A stretch of DNA of 64,000 nucleotides from Trichuris trichiura (GCA_037903355.1 JBAJFE010000042.1:2802001-2866000); one strand, 5' to 3'. Numbered from the stretch's first letter, positions 46,144-57,140 are shown. The notes: generated by a model from the sequence alone, not told the origin. Made by a program: numbers and translations.

Positions 46144-47319
46144 ACAGGTGTCCAACAAAAAAGCCGTAAAGAAATTCATTAAGCGACAAAAGGTATCGAT
46201 GCATGGAAAGCAACGATGATCTACTCAAGTTTACCCGTCTCTACCGCTGCGTATGGATTTATTATGAAAATAAATTTTAAATTTAAGAGTTAATCTATCA
46301 ACGCAGCTTTGTGACAGAGCGCTACGCAATTTGAAATCCAAAACGAATTGTTCTGAAACATGTGTAATACGTGGGCCCTTTCTGAATGCATTCCATGAGT
46401 TCGGTACCGCAGTACGCACTGCCAGACGATGTTCCGCATTGGTTTACCTTGACTCACCACATTAACTGTCCGCCGGCTGCTGCAGTCTTAAAAGATTAAC
46501 GCAGTTAGCGTTCAGTTGCGATGAGCAACAGCAAAAGCGTGCCGCCCAGAACCGTGTCTGGACAGTTCCATTTAACAGCAAACAACCTTCAGCTATTAAT
46601 TACAAGAGCTATACACCATCCATGCTTAAACCAAAAATGGAAGGCCTACGCAGGCTAAAGGCGTTACTAAGGCTTTTGACTACCGGCCAAGCAAAAATTA
46701 AAAGTTAGGCGGTACAGCATAGTAACTAAACACTGCCTAAGTGGAAAACCATAATGAACGTCCTAACTGTGACAAGAAATTCCTAACTTTTACAAAGAAT
46801 CAAAATAAGAATACATTTACATTCGGCGCTTAGCTGGCTTAGCCGATATTGCTGTTGCTAAGATTCCAATCATCTCGCTAGGTGATGAGACATTCCGCGT
46901 GCTATCCATGACCTGAAGCAGCAGACTCAGAGTACCAAGTGCCAATGCCCTGAAGTTGCTGTCAAGTCGAACGTGTTTGCATTTTAGATGTAAAAGGACA
47001 AGAAGAGCAATGTTTACGTAGTGCATGCAAATGTCCAGTACACAGTGGAAAAATAGAGCTTATCAATATATGAATTTTCCATGAATTCACAGGGTGACAG
47101 CCGCACAATTATCGTCACAGATAAGGCTCCTATGGCTAACCGGTACTCTACCGAAATTTTCCCTGAACTGTGACTAGTAGTTGGCCCCAGCTAGTGGCCC
47201 TCCCTTTAGTTTATTTTCCTAGATACTCACATGCGTAAATATAATAACTCTGTTCAATAAAAGACTGAGAATCATGCAGGCTAATGTTATCAGAAAGACA
47301 TTAAAGAAATGGAAAAAAG
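46144..47319. other. no firm gene
   Basis: A minus-strand frame 47026-46817 is leucine-rich (ALALGTLSLLLQVMDS) with a basic end and could be a terminal exon; no upstream exon was found. Nothing else recognised. Confidence 0.35.
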
Positions 47320-47437
47320 GCCTATGACACCGAGTCTTCAGATGTTGTCTCCAACCATAGTACCAGCTCGGCCTAACGTTGCTTAACTTCGCAGATCTGA
47401 CGAAATGCGGTGCTCCCAACGAAGTATCATCATAGGC
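47320..47437 (-). rRNA. 5S ribosomal RNA
   Basis: The 118-nt minus-strand sequence has the 5S layout. Helix I is formed by 5' GCCTATGA and 3' TCATAGGC. The conserved core GATCTGCGAAGTTAAGCAAC is present, then GGTACTATGGTTGGAGAC, equivalent to the internal Pol III control region, and a terminal T6 run (47313-47318 on this strand). It resembles nematode 5S genes. It is a single copy here, not in a tandem array. No spliced-leader RNA gene was recognised beside it. Confidence 0.92.
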
Positions 47438-48096
47438 AAGTGCACACTGCATAACAAGCTTTATGAAACAAAACAGATTCAGTTTTCTATTTCGAAAAGT
47501 TTCAAGTCGCCCAATTTTTACGACAGAGTTGCATTTGTCACTGTCCCTGATGCTTTCAAAAGCAGTCTGTCCTATCCTGATTGTTCAACAGTTCTACTCG
47601 ACGTCGACCTGCAGGTTATCACCTTCCATGCCATCCTCACTTTCTTCGCCCTATGATAAGGCGAATTTCCCTTAATTATTTTACTAATGGTTAGTTTAAA
47701 CAATTGGGAACGAAATTCTTTCCAAAAGTTAGCTTCGTTTCGATTGCCATTCGCTGTCGACTTAGTAGCATCTGACAGGCATTTCGCGATCAATGAAAAT
47801 GTTTAAATGGAAGCAAAAGAAGGCCAGCATTGCGTTGTTCACTGACAAGAGAAGAGCTCTGCCCAACTGCCCTTCTACTTTAGCCATCATTTTGCCATGA
47901 TGTCATTGTCCTTCTTTGTTTTCTCGCTAAGAATCAACGTAGCGGAAGATAAAGAATAAATAGTCCATCACTTCTGCTCTCTGAAATTGCTGCCAAGATA
48001 TTATTTGATTGAATAAGAGCATGAGCACGCTCAGCTGCTTTGTTTATATCACTCCAGAACTCAAAGTTGAAGTTTCACGTTGGATATATTGATATA
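47438..48096. other. no recognisable gene
   Basis: Overlapping small frames on both strands (47405-47793); none convincing. Confidence 0.4.
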
Positions 48097-48200
48097 CAGT
48101 GGAATCCTCTAATCCGGAAGCTTCGGAGCGCAGGTCAGTCCGGAATTACAGAAAAATCCGGTTTATATAAGAAGCGTACAGTAGGTCACAAAAAAGCAGG
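48097..48200. repeat. pogo/Tigger-like terminus
   Basis: After ATATA the sequence CAGTGGAATCCTCTAATCCG, with later TCCGGAATTAC and ATCCGG, has the form of pogo-family ends (CAGT...TAATCCG, TA target). No matching right end or transposase was found. Confidence 0.45.
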
Positions 48201-49194
48201 TAATGCAATTTTAGATGTAGGTTCCTGGCGTCCACAGCACGATGTCAGTTTCTGCAAGCGGGGAAGTAGCTTACCAGGGCGCGCGAAGTCAGTCTGATCA
48301 AGGAAAACGACTGACCAGCAGAAGCCAGTTTCTTATGTGGCGAGGACGCTGCACCGCGAAGCAACAAGGAAAATAGTTTCTTTTCAAGCCAACAGAGCCG
48401 GCCGGCAACTGCGAATGTAGAAAAATAAGTTTACGGGAACTAAGTTAGCGGCTGATCATTGCGCGCTTTCTGGGCCATTGTAACCTTTGTCTCCTGGGCT
48501 GCGCGCAGGTAAGCATCCTTCCTTCCATTGTGCAATATAAGTCCACGAAGTCAAAATTTGTTTATATAGTCAGTTATTAGCGTCTGCTGCAACAGGCTTT
48601 GACATTTGCTAGCGGCTAAGTCACGAATGCTTTTTAAGCATAAAAGGCGTCGTCCATCGCATTCTTCCAGTTCTTCGAACCACAGCAGGGCAGCGTCTAG
48701 GCGAGCAAATGCTTTGCTATGTGTGGGGGACCACGATACGCTCTTCTTCATCTTCAGCTGCCTGTTGCTCCTCCTTACTGTCAGCTCCAGTGAGATTTTC
48801 CCACTCAGGGAAACAAACAGTGTAGGGCTTGCTACTCGATGGGTTACCGCGTTTTCACGCTCCGGTTGCCCGCCGTTTCACCCTAACGTCCTCTCAGCAG
48901 TCTTACTGATCAGAAGCATTGCGCCAGATCATCCCTTCGACAATGAATATGGACGTACAGCCGACTATTGCTCCGACAAGCGATCCCGTGTGAGCGATCA
49001 GGGGTGAAGGGGGAATCTAATAATTACCCGGCGCCGTACCGCTGCTCGACCTGGGAGACCTTCAGAATAGTGGCGCACGACTTCATCGTGCACCTACGGG
49101 ACCACAGGCGTGCCATCATGTTTCGTTGCTTGCTGTGCTGTCGCCAGGAATTGAAGCAGCACCGATCCTTTACCAATGACCCTTACCTGAAAAT
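48201..49194. other. no recognisable gene
   Basis: A 133-codon + frame (48606-49007) and overlapping frames have no recognisable domain. Local G+C is somewhat raised. Confidence 0.35.
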
Positions 49195-49236
49195 TCATTG
49201 GAGGCTGACAGCTACCATTGCTAAGATGCTTTTTTC

Positions 49237-49273
<37 letters not shown>

Positions 49274-49314
49274 TCGAAAACAGGATGTTTCTTAACGGGG
49301 AGATGGATTTTCAT
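49195..49314 (-). CDS. 39-codon frame starting in a half palindromic element
   Basis: It starts ATG with MKIHLPVKKHPVFE, the same leader peptide as at 20362 and 42709, then runs into an (ATT)n microsatellite (49237-49273) read as an isoleucine run, and ends 15 codons later. It is unlikely to be functional, but it shows the element end exactly after HPVF. Confidence 0.25.
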
Positions 49315-49425
49315 ATTGGCAATACGGTTTATTGTCTGGCCTGTTGATGGAGTCTGAAATTAAACCGAAGCAAATGTCCTACCAACGGATGGATAAGCAA
49401 TTATTAAGGAAAATTCAGAACAAGA
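49276..49425 (-). mobile_element. half copy of the palindromic element
   Basis: One arm only: outer end with the MKxxxPVKKHPVF start codons, then a leader-like stretch, then TCCTACCAACGGATGGATAAG and TTATTAAGGAAAATTCAGAACA. The second arm is missing. It is more diverged from the other copies and is flanked on its outer side by an (ATT)n microsatellite. Confidence 0.7.
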
Positions 49426-49869
49426 CACTTAGTGTTTGTTCGAACATAGAGCACCAGGAACTTGTTAAGAGCGAACAGTAAGCGAACGCAGATACTTCGA
49501 TGGCTATGAGCCGAACATGTGTACGACTGTCAGGAAAAGCCGCATAATTTCAGGTTTTACAGAAAAGGTCTTTCATATAGACTAAGCCTGGACGAAGATT
49601 GCTAGACGCTTCGTGCAATCTTGTAAGCGTCTTTTCAAAGCTTTGTTCGTGTACCCTCCAGATAAAACGGCTCTTTGTGTTGAAGGTGTTCAAATACATA
49701 CATCCAAATCATAACGTCGTATTTTGGAATGGGAACCCAGTTGTAAAATGATAATAGATCTAATTATTTATATACATTTTAAACGCACACGAAGGATATT
49801 GTTGCCGCGCAGTAATTTAACAGTTCAGAATTTCCCAGTAACTGCAAATTCTCTCTAGGGATGAGCATG
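49426..49869. other. no recognisable gene
   Basis: Flank of the gypsy element; a small palindrome GAACAAGACACTTAGTGTTTGTTC-like lies at 49420-49443. Nothing else. Confidence 0.4.
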
Positions 49870-50200
49870 TGTAACAGGAAATCGCTCTGCCGTTCACGGT
49901 GGTCCACATCAAGGTCATCAGATAAAACCAGTGCGCCGACTCGCAGCAGGCGGCACGGGAAGACAGTTAGGTAGAATCGCTCCGCCGCTCACGGTGGTCC
50001 GCATCAAGGTCATCAGCTAAAACCAGTTGGCCCACCCGCAGTGCTGGCACGGAGCCAAGCGGAAGAACACGACAGGTATGAAACAGGAAGACTGAAGGAG
50101 GAGAGATCTTTTCCGGCAGAACGTGCGCTGTTCTTGTCATGTCCGCTGTGCAAATGAATAAAGCTTTTCATTCGTGCTACTGAGCGCGTGAAGTTTTACA
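49870..50200 (+). repeat. 5' LTR
   Basis: 331 bp, TGT...ACA. It contains a tandem partial duplication with 95-bp period (from 49881 and from 49976, both ATCGCTC(T/C)GCCG...). Where the 3' LTR has CTATAAAAGG, this LTR has GTATGAAACAGG, so its TATA box appears lost. AATAAA occurs near the R region (50155-50160). Confidence 0.95.
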
Positions 50201-50218
50201 CTGGCGCAGCGAACAGGA
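50201..50218 (+). promoter_or_regulatory. tRNA primer-binding site
   Basis: One base after the 5' LTR begins TGGCGCAGCGAACAGG, the expected position and TGG start for a site pairing with a tRNA 3' end. The tRNA identity was not determined. Confidence 0.8.
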
Positions 50219-50245
50219 TTGTCGAAACCCCGCCACGACGCAGGC

Positions 50246-51274
50246 ATGGAACCACCTAGCCGCCCAGTGGTCGTGCCCCAGACTTATGACGGTGAGGGCA
50301 GCTGGCAGAACTGGAGAACCGCCCTCGAGCAGTGTAGCATATTGAATCGGTGGACCGAGCAGGACAAGTTACAATGGTTGGCGGTGTCCCCAACGGGCGA
50401 TGCTGCCTGGGCCTTTGGACAGCTGACAGCGGAGCAAAGAGAGTCCTACGATAGCTGTATCACGGGACTCACCACCTTGCTGGTTCCACCGAATGTAGAA
50501 CAGCTTAATGTGACGCTGTTCCGGACCAGACGGAAAACCAAGGAGGAGGATTGGTTCACTTTTGCACGAGAACTCTCGAAGCTGGCGGCCAGGGCATATC
50601 CAGCATTTGCACCAGGAGTGCGTGATGCTTTGTCGCTGGAACGCTTTCTGACGGAATTGGGACCTGAAGAATGGGCGAGTACCGTCCGTCGCGCGAATCC
50701 TAGTTCGCTAATGGATGCTGTGAGAATGGCGATCCAGCAAGAGGCGACGGAGCAGGCCTATCAAGGTAAGGCAACTCACAGCGCTAGGATCCATGTGGGG
50801 GAGGTGGAGGAAGTCGCAGCGGTGATATCGAGAGGCGTTCTTCCGGAGCGAAGGGGTGGTAGTCCACCGATCTACCAGAGAGCGGGAAGCCTCGACGAGG
50901 TCCGAGCACTGCGCAACGAGGTGGATGAGCTGAAGCGGATGATGCAGGAAATGAGCCTGCAGCTTTCACCCCTGGCAGTCGGATTGCACGGAAGACAGTC
51001 AACAGAAGGGCCTCGAGCAGTAGGCCGCGCACGATGCTTCAGTTGTGGACGCCGAGGTCACCTGAGGAAGGACTGTCCTAGGATGCAAGCGGCCGAGAGG
51101 TGTCCGGATCGTTATACCAAGCCGTGGAATAAATCTCTTGATGCGTACCCAGTTGTTAATGCACGACGCAACAGTAACGCAGCCTGCGCAGACTGTAAAA
51201 ATGGTGAACGCAAGGGAATCCGGGGGAGCAAACACGGGAGCATGTTTATGTGTGTCGGTCAAAGTCCGCACTAA
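50246..51274 (+). CDS. gag: gag polyprotein of the gypsy element
   Basis: 342 residues from the first ATG in frame, 46 bp after the LTR. The N-terminal two thirds is a Ty3/gypsy capsid (SWQNWRTALEQCSILNRW, LTELGPEEWASTVRR) and a single CCHC zinc knuckle CFSCGRRGHLRKDC at about residues 264-277. It has no internal stop. The gene ends 209 bp after the pol frame opens (51066), and pol is in the +1 frame, so pol is probably made by +1 frameshifting in the overlap, as in Ty3. Confidence 0.93.
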   Translation: MEPPSRPVVVPQTYDGEGSWQNWRTALEQCSILNRWTEQDKLQWLAVSPTGDAAWAFGQLTAEQRESYDSCITGLTTLLVPPNVEQLNVTLFRTRRKTKEEDWFTFARELSKLAARAYPAFAPGVRDALSLERFLTELGPEEWASTVRRANPSSLMDAVRMAIQQEATEQAYQGKATHSARIHVGEVEEVAAVISRGVLPERRGGSPPIYQRAGSLDEVRALRNEVDELKRMMQEMSLQLSPLAVGLHGRQSTEGPRAVGRARCFSCGRRGHLRKDCPRMQAAERCPDRYTKPWNKSLDAYPVVNARRNSNAACADCKNGERKGIRGSKHGSMFMCVGQSPH

Positions 51275-54200
51275 GTTCATACGCATGCTGGTGGATACAG
51301 GTGCGGGCCGGACCCTCTTGCGTTCTGACGAATTCCGAAGGATCGGAGGACAGTGGGAGCTATCCCCGTGCAAAGTTTGCCTATTATCAGCTGGAGGCAC
51401 CGCGTTGGACGTCATGGGCAGCGTGTTACTGCCACTTCAAGTGGGGGATAAAACCTTTGTCATGGAGGTCATCGTAGTGGATAAACTACAGTTTGCCGGC
51501 TTGCTGGGAGTTGACTTTTTGAAGCTGCACGGCTTTGTAGTCGACCTGGCCCGGGGGACCCTGAACTGTTCGGAACAGAAGCTAAAGATTCCGCTACAAA
51601 GTGCAGGCCGCGCGTCAGGGAATGGAGCATGGTCCGTGAGCCCTGGGAAATCGGCATCCACGAGCGAAAGAATGTTGCAGCGCTTAATCGAGAGTACAGG
51701 AGCCCCGCTGACGGTGTCACAGCAAGGGAAATTACGTGGCATGTTGTCGAAGTTCTGCAATGCGTTCGCTGCCAGCGAAGTCGATTTCGGGCGAACTAGC
51801 ATCCTCAAACACGACATAATAACAGACAGCAATCGACCCGTCCGACATCCGTTACGTCGGCTGTCTCCCCTTGAAAGGAATGAAGTTAGTCAGCTCATCC
51901 AGCGCATGCTAGACAATAAAATCATAGAGCCGTCGAATAGCCCCTGGGCAGCCGGCATAGTTCCTGTGAGGAAGAAGGATGGCTCCATACGACTTTGCAT
52001 GGACCATCGGAAGCTCAATGAAGTGAGCCGTAGGGACGCGTACCCCATACCCCGCGTTGACGAGACGCTGGAGGCACTGGCTGGAGCACGCTATTTCTCC
52101 ACGATTGACCTGTTAAGCGGTTACTGGCAGGTAGAGCTGACGGATGCCGCAAAGGAAAAGACAGCGTTTATTACCCACGATGGGCTATTCCAGTTCAACG
52201 TTATGCCCTTCGGGTTGACCGGGGCGCCGGCCACCTTCCAACGGCTCATGGAGCGCGTATTGGCTGGCTTGAAATGGAGCACATGCCTGGTGTATTTGGA
52301 TGACATAATTGTGTTCAGCCGTACAGCGGAAGAACACATAAAGCATTTAGCACAAGTACTGAGCAGACTTCAGGAAGCGGGTCTTAAAGTCAACAGCAGG
52401 AAGTGCAAACTATTCTGCAAGGAGGTGTGTTACCTCGGACACATTGTCAGCGAGAGAGGGATAGAGCCGGACCCGTCGTTGACTGAGAAAATGCGCACCT
52501 ACCCGGTCCCGAAGTGTCTCACGGAAGTACAACGCTTCCTCGGACTGGCGTCTTATTACAGGAAGTTTATTAAGAATTTTACTGCTATCGCCAAACCGTT
52601 GCACCAACTCACGGAAAAGAGGAAACCATTTGAATGGTCGCTGGAATGTGCGGAAGCCTTCCACAAATTGCGAGCAGCCCTCCTGTCACATCCGGTTCTT
52701 CAGCTACCCGATTTTAGCGTTCCGTTCATTCTGGATACGGATGCCAGCGATACAGCCATTGGCGCCGTTCTTTCTCAGACTGATGTTCAGGGGCGGGAAC
52801 ACCCAGTAGCCTTTGCCAGCAGAACGCTTACCAGGGCCGAACGAAGATACTGCGTCACTCGGCGGGAAATGCTAGCAGTTATCACGTTCGTGGAACAATT
52901 CAGGCCGTATCTCCAACAGAAATTTAAGCTACGCACTGACCACGGGTCCTTGCAATGGTTACGCAATTTCAAAAACTCAGACGGTCAGTGGGCGTGGTGG
53001 CAGCAAAAGTTGCAACAGTATGACTTCGTCATAGAACACAGGGCCGGAAGCAGACATGCTAATGTGGATACGCTGTCACGCATACCGTGCAAACAATGCG
53101 GCAGGAGCGGCACTGAGGGAACAAGTCAACCGGTCAACGTAGTGGTTCTAGACGGTCTGGAGGACATGAGAAAGGCACAGCTGGAGGATGAAGACGTTGG
53201 GCCCGTACTAAAAGCGAAAGAAGCCGGAATGGCAGAGCACGAGCTCAGTCGCCAGAGACGCTCAAACGCAAAAAATCTATTAATGCTGAATTGGCACCGA
53301 CTGGCAGTCCGAAATGGTATACTGGTGCGGAAATGGTTTTGCGCGGATTACTCCGGCTTTCGCTGGCAGGTAGTAGTTCCAAAACGCATGATAAGCCGCG
53401 TATTGACACAAGCGCATGAAGGCGCCACGGCAGGCCATCTTGGTATGGAAAAAACCACAGAAAGAATCCGGGAAAGGTTCTACTGGCCTGGGTACCGGAC
53501 CGACATAAAGGGCTATGTTGGTACTTGCTATGAGTGTAACACACGGAATGGCCCTCTACCGAAGGGTAAGGCACCACTACATCCCTTGCGGGCGACGAGG
53601 AGGTGGCAAAGGATAGCAATTGACATCTTGGGCCCGCTTGTTACCAGTGAGACCGGCAACCGCTACATTCTAGTCGTGATGGACTATTTTTCGAAATTCG
53701 CGGAGGCGTTCCCGATTCCCAACCAGGAAACCAAAACCGTGACAGCAGTTCTGGTTAACGAGTTCATCTGCAGATACGGCGTGCCGGAGGCGATCCATAC
53801 AGATCAAGGAGCACAGTTCGAGTGATCAGTGTTTCAATCAATGTGTACTGAACTCGGAATTCAGAAAACCCGTACTACCGCTTATCATCCGTCAAGCAAT
53901 GGCCAGGTAGAAAGAATGAACCGTACCTTGGGAGACATGCTAGCAAAGACGGTGGAAGAAAATCACAGGCAATGGGACGTAATACTTCCAAAGCTTATGA
54001 TGGCGTATCGAGCAAGTGTGCAAAGCAGCATTCGGACAACACCTTACACTATGGTTTTCGGGGAGCATTGTCGCCTTCCAGAGGACGTGGGCAGACTAGA
54101 GGAAAATAATGAGTTGTCACCTGAAGACCATGTTAGACAGCTGAAGAGAGTACTAAGAAAAATACACGTGGCCGCTCGACGTCGCTTAAACGAAGCCCGA

Positions 54201-54623
54201 AGGCGCCAAAAGCAGCAGTATGACAAAACCAGCAGGGGAGTGCCATTTCGAGTCGGTGGGCTGGTATTCCTGCAGTCATTACGAACGATTCGGAGAGGAG
54301 AATGCAGGAAATTCACTCGACCGTGGGTCGGACCCTACCGAGTTATAGCGAAGCCCTCAGCAGTGACGTACCGGATTCGGCACCTCAAAAATCGAAGAGA
54401 CGAGCAAACCGTACATTTCGACCGTTTGAAGCCTTGCCCAAAAGCGGTACGCATTCCGCCCCAGAAGAAAAGACCTCTCCCGCGAACGGGTCGTACTACT
54501 CTGAACGTACTTCCGAGGGCGGCCGATTACCGGCCGATGGTCATTATGGAACCAGACGACGTGCCGTCATACCTATCCCCATCAAAACACCATAGTGCCG
54601 ATCCGAAAAGACCGCAACGCTAA
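51066..54623 (+). pseudogene. pol: pol polyprotein of the gypsy element, one nonsense codon
   Basis: The frame is open from 51066. The aspartic protease motif VDTGAG is at about 51294. The RT fingers/palm follow, with the active-site LVYLDDIIVFS at about 52290. RNase H (DTDAS, about 52737; TDHGSLQWL) is next. The integrase zinc-binding HHCC (about 53415-53540) and DDE core come after: the first Asp in DILGPL (about 53622), the second in HTDQGAQFE (about 53800). A TGA at 53823-53825 sits right after that; the same frame then continues with NGQVERMN (third catalytic Glu) and a GPY/F-type module (KFTRPWVGPYRVI) to a stop at 54623. A C-to-T change of an arginine codon could explain the TGA. Everything else is open, so the copy decayed only recently. 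Confidence 0.93.
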
Positions 54624-54721
54624 ACCCGAATGCCGACACGGTACCGTGATTACGTGATGGACCAGCCGGCCTCAGCGCGGGTTTAAGCGAAAACGTGGAA
54701 AAGGCATGAGGACATGCCTCA

Positions 54722-54737
54722 GCGGAAGGGGGAACAG
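54722..54737 (+). promoter_or_regulatory. polypurine tract
   Basis: GCGGAAGGGGGAACAG directly precedes the 3' LTR, the usual priming site for plus-strand synthesis. Confidence 0.85.
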
Positions 54738-55068
54738 TGTAACAGGAAATCGCTCTGCCGTTCACGGTGGTCCACATCAAGGTCATCAGATAAAACCAAT
54801 GCGCCGACTCGCAGCAGGCGGCACGGGAAGACAGTTAGGTAGAATCGCTCCGCCGCTCACGGTGGTCCGCATCAAGGTCATCAGCTAAAACCAGTTGGCC
54901 CACCCGCAGTGCTGGCACGGAGCCAAGCGGAAGAACACGACAGCTATAAAAGGGGAAGACTGAAGGAGGAGAGATCTTTTCCGGGAGAACGTGCGCTGTT
55001 CTTGTCATGTCCGCTGTGCAAATGAATAAAGCTTTTCATTCGTGCTACTGAGCGCGTGAAGTTTTACA
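54738..55068 (+). repeat. 3' LTR
   Basis: 331 bp, about six differences from the 5' LTR, four of them clustered around the TATA box, which is intact here (CTATAAAAGG near 54944). It is followed by the CATG target duplication. Confidence 0.95.
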
Positions 55069-55873
55069 CATGCATTCGGGTCAGTAGCTTTTTATAATGC
55101 GTCCATCAGCGCTGTCTGTCACATTAACGCTGTTTAACGAAAAAGTTTTCTTTAATTACGCAGACTTCGTCGAATATGATGTTGGACTGATCTTTTATCA
55201 ATAAACGCAAAATTGTGGCGATGCTTATGGAATTCACCTAAATCGTAAGGTGGCTTTACGTGGGTGCCGCGTTCATCAGCGAATGTGTCATATTCGTTTG
55301 CAGCTATATGTCCAACACATTTATTGCTCTTCTAACACAATGATTGCATGGAGTTACGGAGGGAATACTTGTGACGGCATGTTGGTGCTGAAAGTGCTGG
55401 AGCATTCCAGACAAAAGATTTCGTGCTGTATCCACTAGAGAAGAACATTCATGTCGCTGCTTATCTTTAGCATCCTCTCTTTCATTACGAAGCCGTAGTA
55501 ACCTGTACCGCGTACTGACGGATCGCTGAGAAAATGTTTCGCTCAGATCTATATCTGCTCTCACCGGTCTGTGTATACAATAAATTCGCGATTTTCCCTT
55601 TCATTCAACTTTCATACATACGTGAGAATAGTCATTAAAAGAAGACCAACAGCATAACTCAGGAGAACATATTTTACGCTTTTGAAAGCAGAAACTTAAG
55701 ACGACTTTCTAGTCAGCCACTGCCGATGTTATGAGAAAGGGGATACCTTCCAGCAGTAAGCTTAAACTACGCATTTTCTACTAGACTGTGACTACAACAG
55801 TTCATAAATTTCCACTATTTCTGAAGCTTTGCGTCGGCAACGGTCGAAGACTACGACATGCCCATCACAACAT
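55069..55873. other. no recognisable gene
   Basis: AT-rich host DNA; no recognisable gene. Confidence 0.4.
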
Positions 55874-55945
55874 AGGTTCCACCGAGATTCGAACTCGGAT
55901 TGCTGGATTCAGAGTCCAGAGTGCTAGCCGTTACACCACGGAACC
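55874..55945 (-). tRNA. tRNA-Gln (anticodon CTG)
   Basis: Minus-strand cloverleaf: GGTTCCG acceptor, TGGTGTAACGGCTAGCAC (box A, D arm), anticodon arm with CTCTGAA, GAGTTCGAATCTC (box B, T arm) and a closing GGAACC. It is intronless, with discriminator T. Confidence 0.98.
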
Positions 55946-56132
55946 ATGTGAAGTCGCTCCCCGGTAAGGCCCTGAAAGTTAACCCCATCACTTTGTCCCT
56001 TGCTGACTCTCACATCACCTTAACGCTAATGTCATTTCGTTGCATTTTAATTTACGTAACTGCAAGTCATTTAGTCCGATCAGCATACATGATAGACAAA
56101 ACAAGTGTCAATAAGTCGATGAATATGTAGAA
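55946..56132. other. short spacer
   Basis: No features seen. Confidence 0.4.
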
Positions 56133-56326
56133 CAGTGTTTCTCAACGTGGGCCCTGGGGCCCCCCTGGGGGCCCTGGGAGATTTTAGGGGAGCCCTGGAA
56201 GCCAGGGGGCCCTGGAGGATAATGCGGCAGGACATTGTCCCAATAAACGGTGGGCCCCTACAAAGATTAGGGGGGCCCTGACAAGGCCTAGGGGAGCTCT
56301 GGGGCAAAAAAGGTTGAGAAACTATG
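56133..56326. mobile_element. 194-bp hAT-type MITE
   Basis: Starts CAGTGTTTCTCAACGTGGGC and ends AAGGTTGAGAAACTATG. The 8-bp target duplications ATGTAGAA (56125-56132) and ATCTAGAA (56327-56334) differ at one base. The interior is extremely rich in GGGCCCC-like blocks that can fold on themselves. It has no coding capacity and is presumably mobilised by a hAT transposase such as the one remembered at 58024-59266. Confidence 0.85.
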
Positions 56327-56882
56327 ATCTAGAATGTGCAAAAACAACAAAGGGTAATGTATTTAAAGGTTTGCATGCGAACTGGAAATAGCCGACGCAG
56401 TATGTTTCTGTTTCTGAAAAATACAAAGTATTTCTTCTCTTGGCGATGTATTACCAATGTCATCCAGAGACGGTGAGTTATCCAGTAGGGATTCGACCCA
56501 CAGTTCCTTGAAGGAAAGAGTTAAGGTTTTATAACCACCCGTGCTTTACTAATTTGATAGTTCTGCTATATCGCATTGGATAAGCATCCTAGGGACAACT
56601 TGCTAATTGAACAACGTCCTTTAGTTCTTCCATCCTATGACTAAAGCAGTACATAAAATAACCAAACGATCAGGAAAATATTTCACGGTGCGCTTCAAAG
56701 GTTTGCGTCTATTCAATACATCTTATGAAGCGGCGAAGCGCTGAAGCCGTTAGCATACAGTGCAAAATAAATCGTTGCAGCTGCGGCTCCAGCGCGAAAC
56801 GGATACCACTTCACTTAATCGTTTCGGAAAGTATATAGCAGCTTTGATCCGGTAAGAACACCAAAGAGGTTCGGCGTGGTAA
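56327..56882. promoter_or_regulatory. intergenic ending in a TATA-like box
   Basis: No gene. AGTATATAGCAG at 56830-56841 lies about 50 bp before the start codon of the next proposed gene, similar in spacing to the Kunitz promoter. Confidence 0.35.
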
Positions 56883-57140
56883 ATGGACAGTGCAGTGGAA
56901 CAGTGATCGTATGTCGCGCGCGCTTAACAGTGTGCTTTTACGCTTTTGTACCCTGTACTCATTATCCGTTTGTTCCCTTCGACAGTGTGTTCCTAAACTT
57001 TTGTCAGGATCACAGAACCCTTTGGAAATCATGGAAGAACTTCAAATGCTCAGCAGCCGTTGAATTTTGCCTTACGTGCAACAGAAGATAACATATCGCT
57101 ACAGCGTGCTTCAGATTTAAAATATCAAAGAACGCGTTGA
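56883..57140 (+). CDS. small two-exon gene, 50 residues, unidentified
   Basis: Exon 56883-56902 (ATG, MDSAVE, donor CA|GTGATC) and exon 57008-57140 (acceptor CTTTTGTCAG) join in phase and end in TGA. The product is polar (TEPFGNHGRTSNAQQPLNFA, then ATEDNISLQRASDLKYQ). A TATA-like box lies 50 bp upstream and an AATAAA at about 57291. Further exons (the open block at 57336-57535) could belong if a donor near the stop is used. No family known. This is a model from splice phase only. Confidence 0.35.

Larger units (their letters stand above)
49870..55068 (+). mobile_element. Ty3/gypsy LTR retrotransposon, nearly intact
   Basis: A 5199-bp element with two 331-bp LTRs (TGT...ACA), primer-binding site, gag, pol and polypurine tract, in a 4-bp target duplication CATG (49866-49869 and 55069-55072). 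LTRs differ at about six positions (about 98% identical), so the insertion is fairly young. G+C is clearly above the host DNA. Pol order is protease, reverse transcriptase, RNase H, integrase (gypsy order). One in-frame stop lies in integrase. It lies between the two copies of the segmental duplication. Confidence 0.97.

Noticed and set aside
46500..47319. spliced-leader RNA gene beside the 5S gene
   Set aside because: I searched for a leader ending in AAG with a donor and Sm-like site and found nothing convincing.
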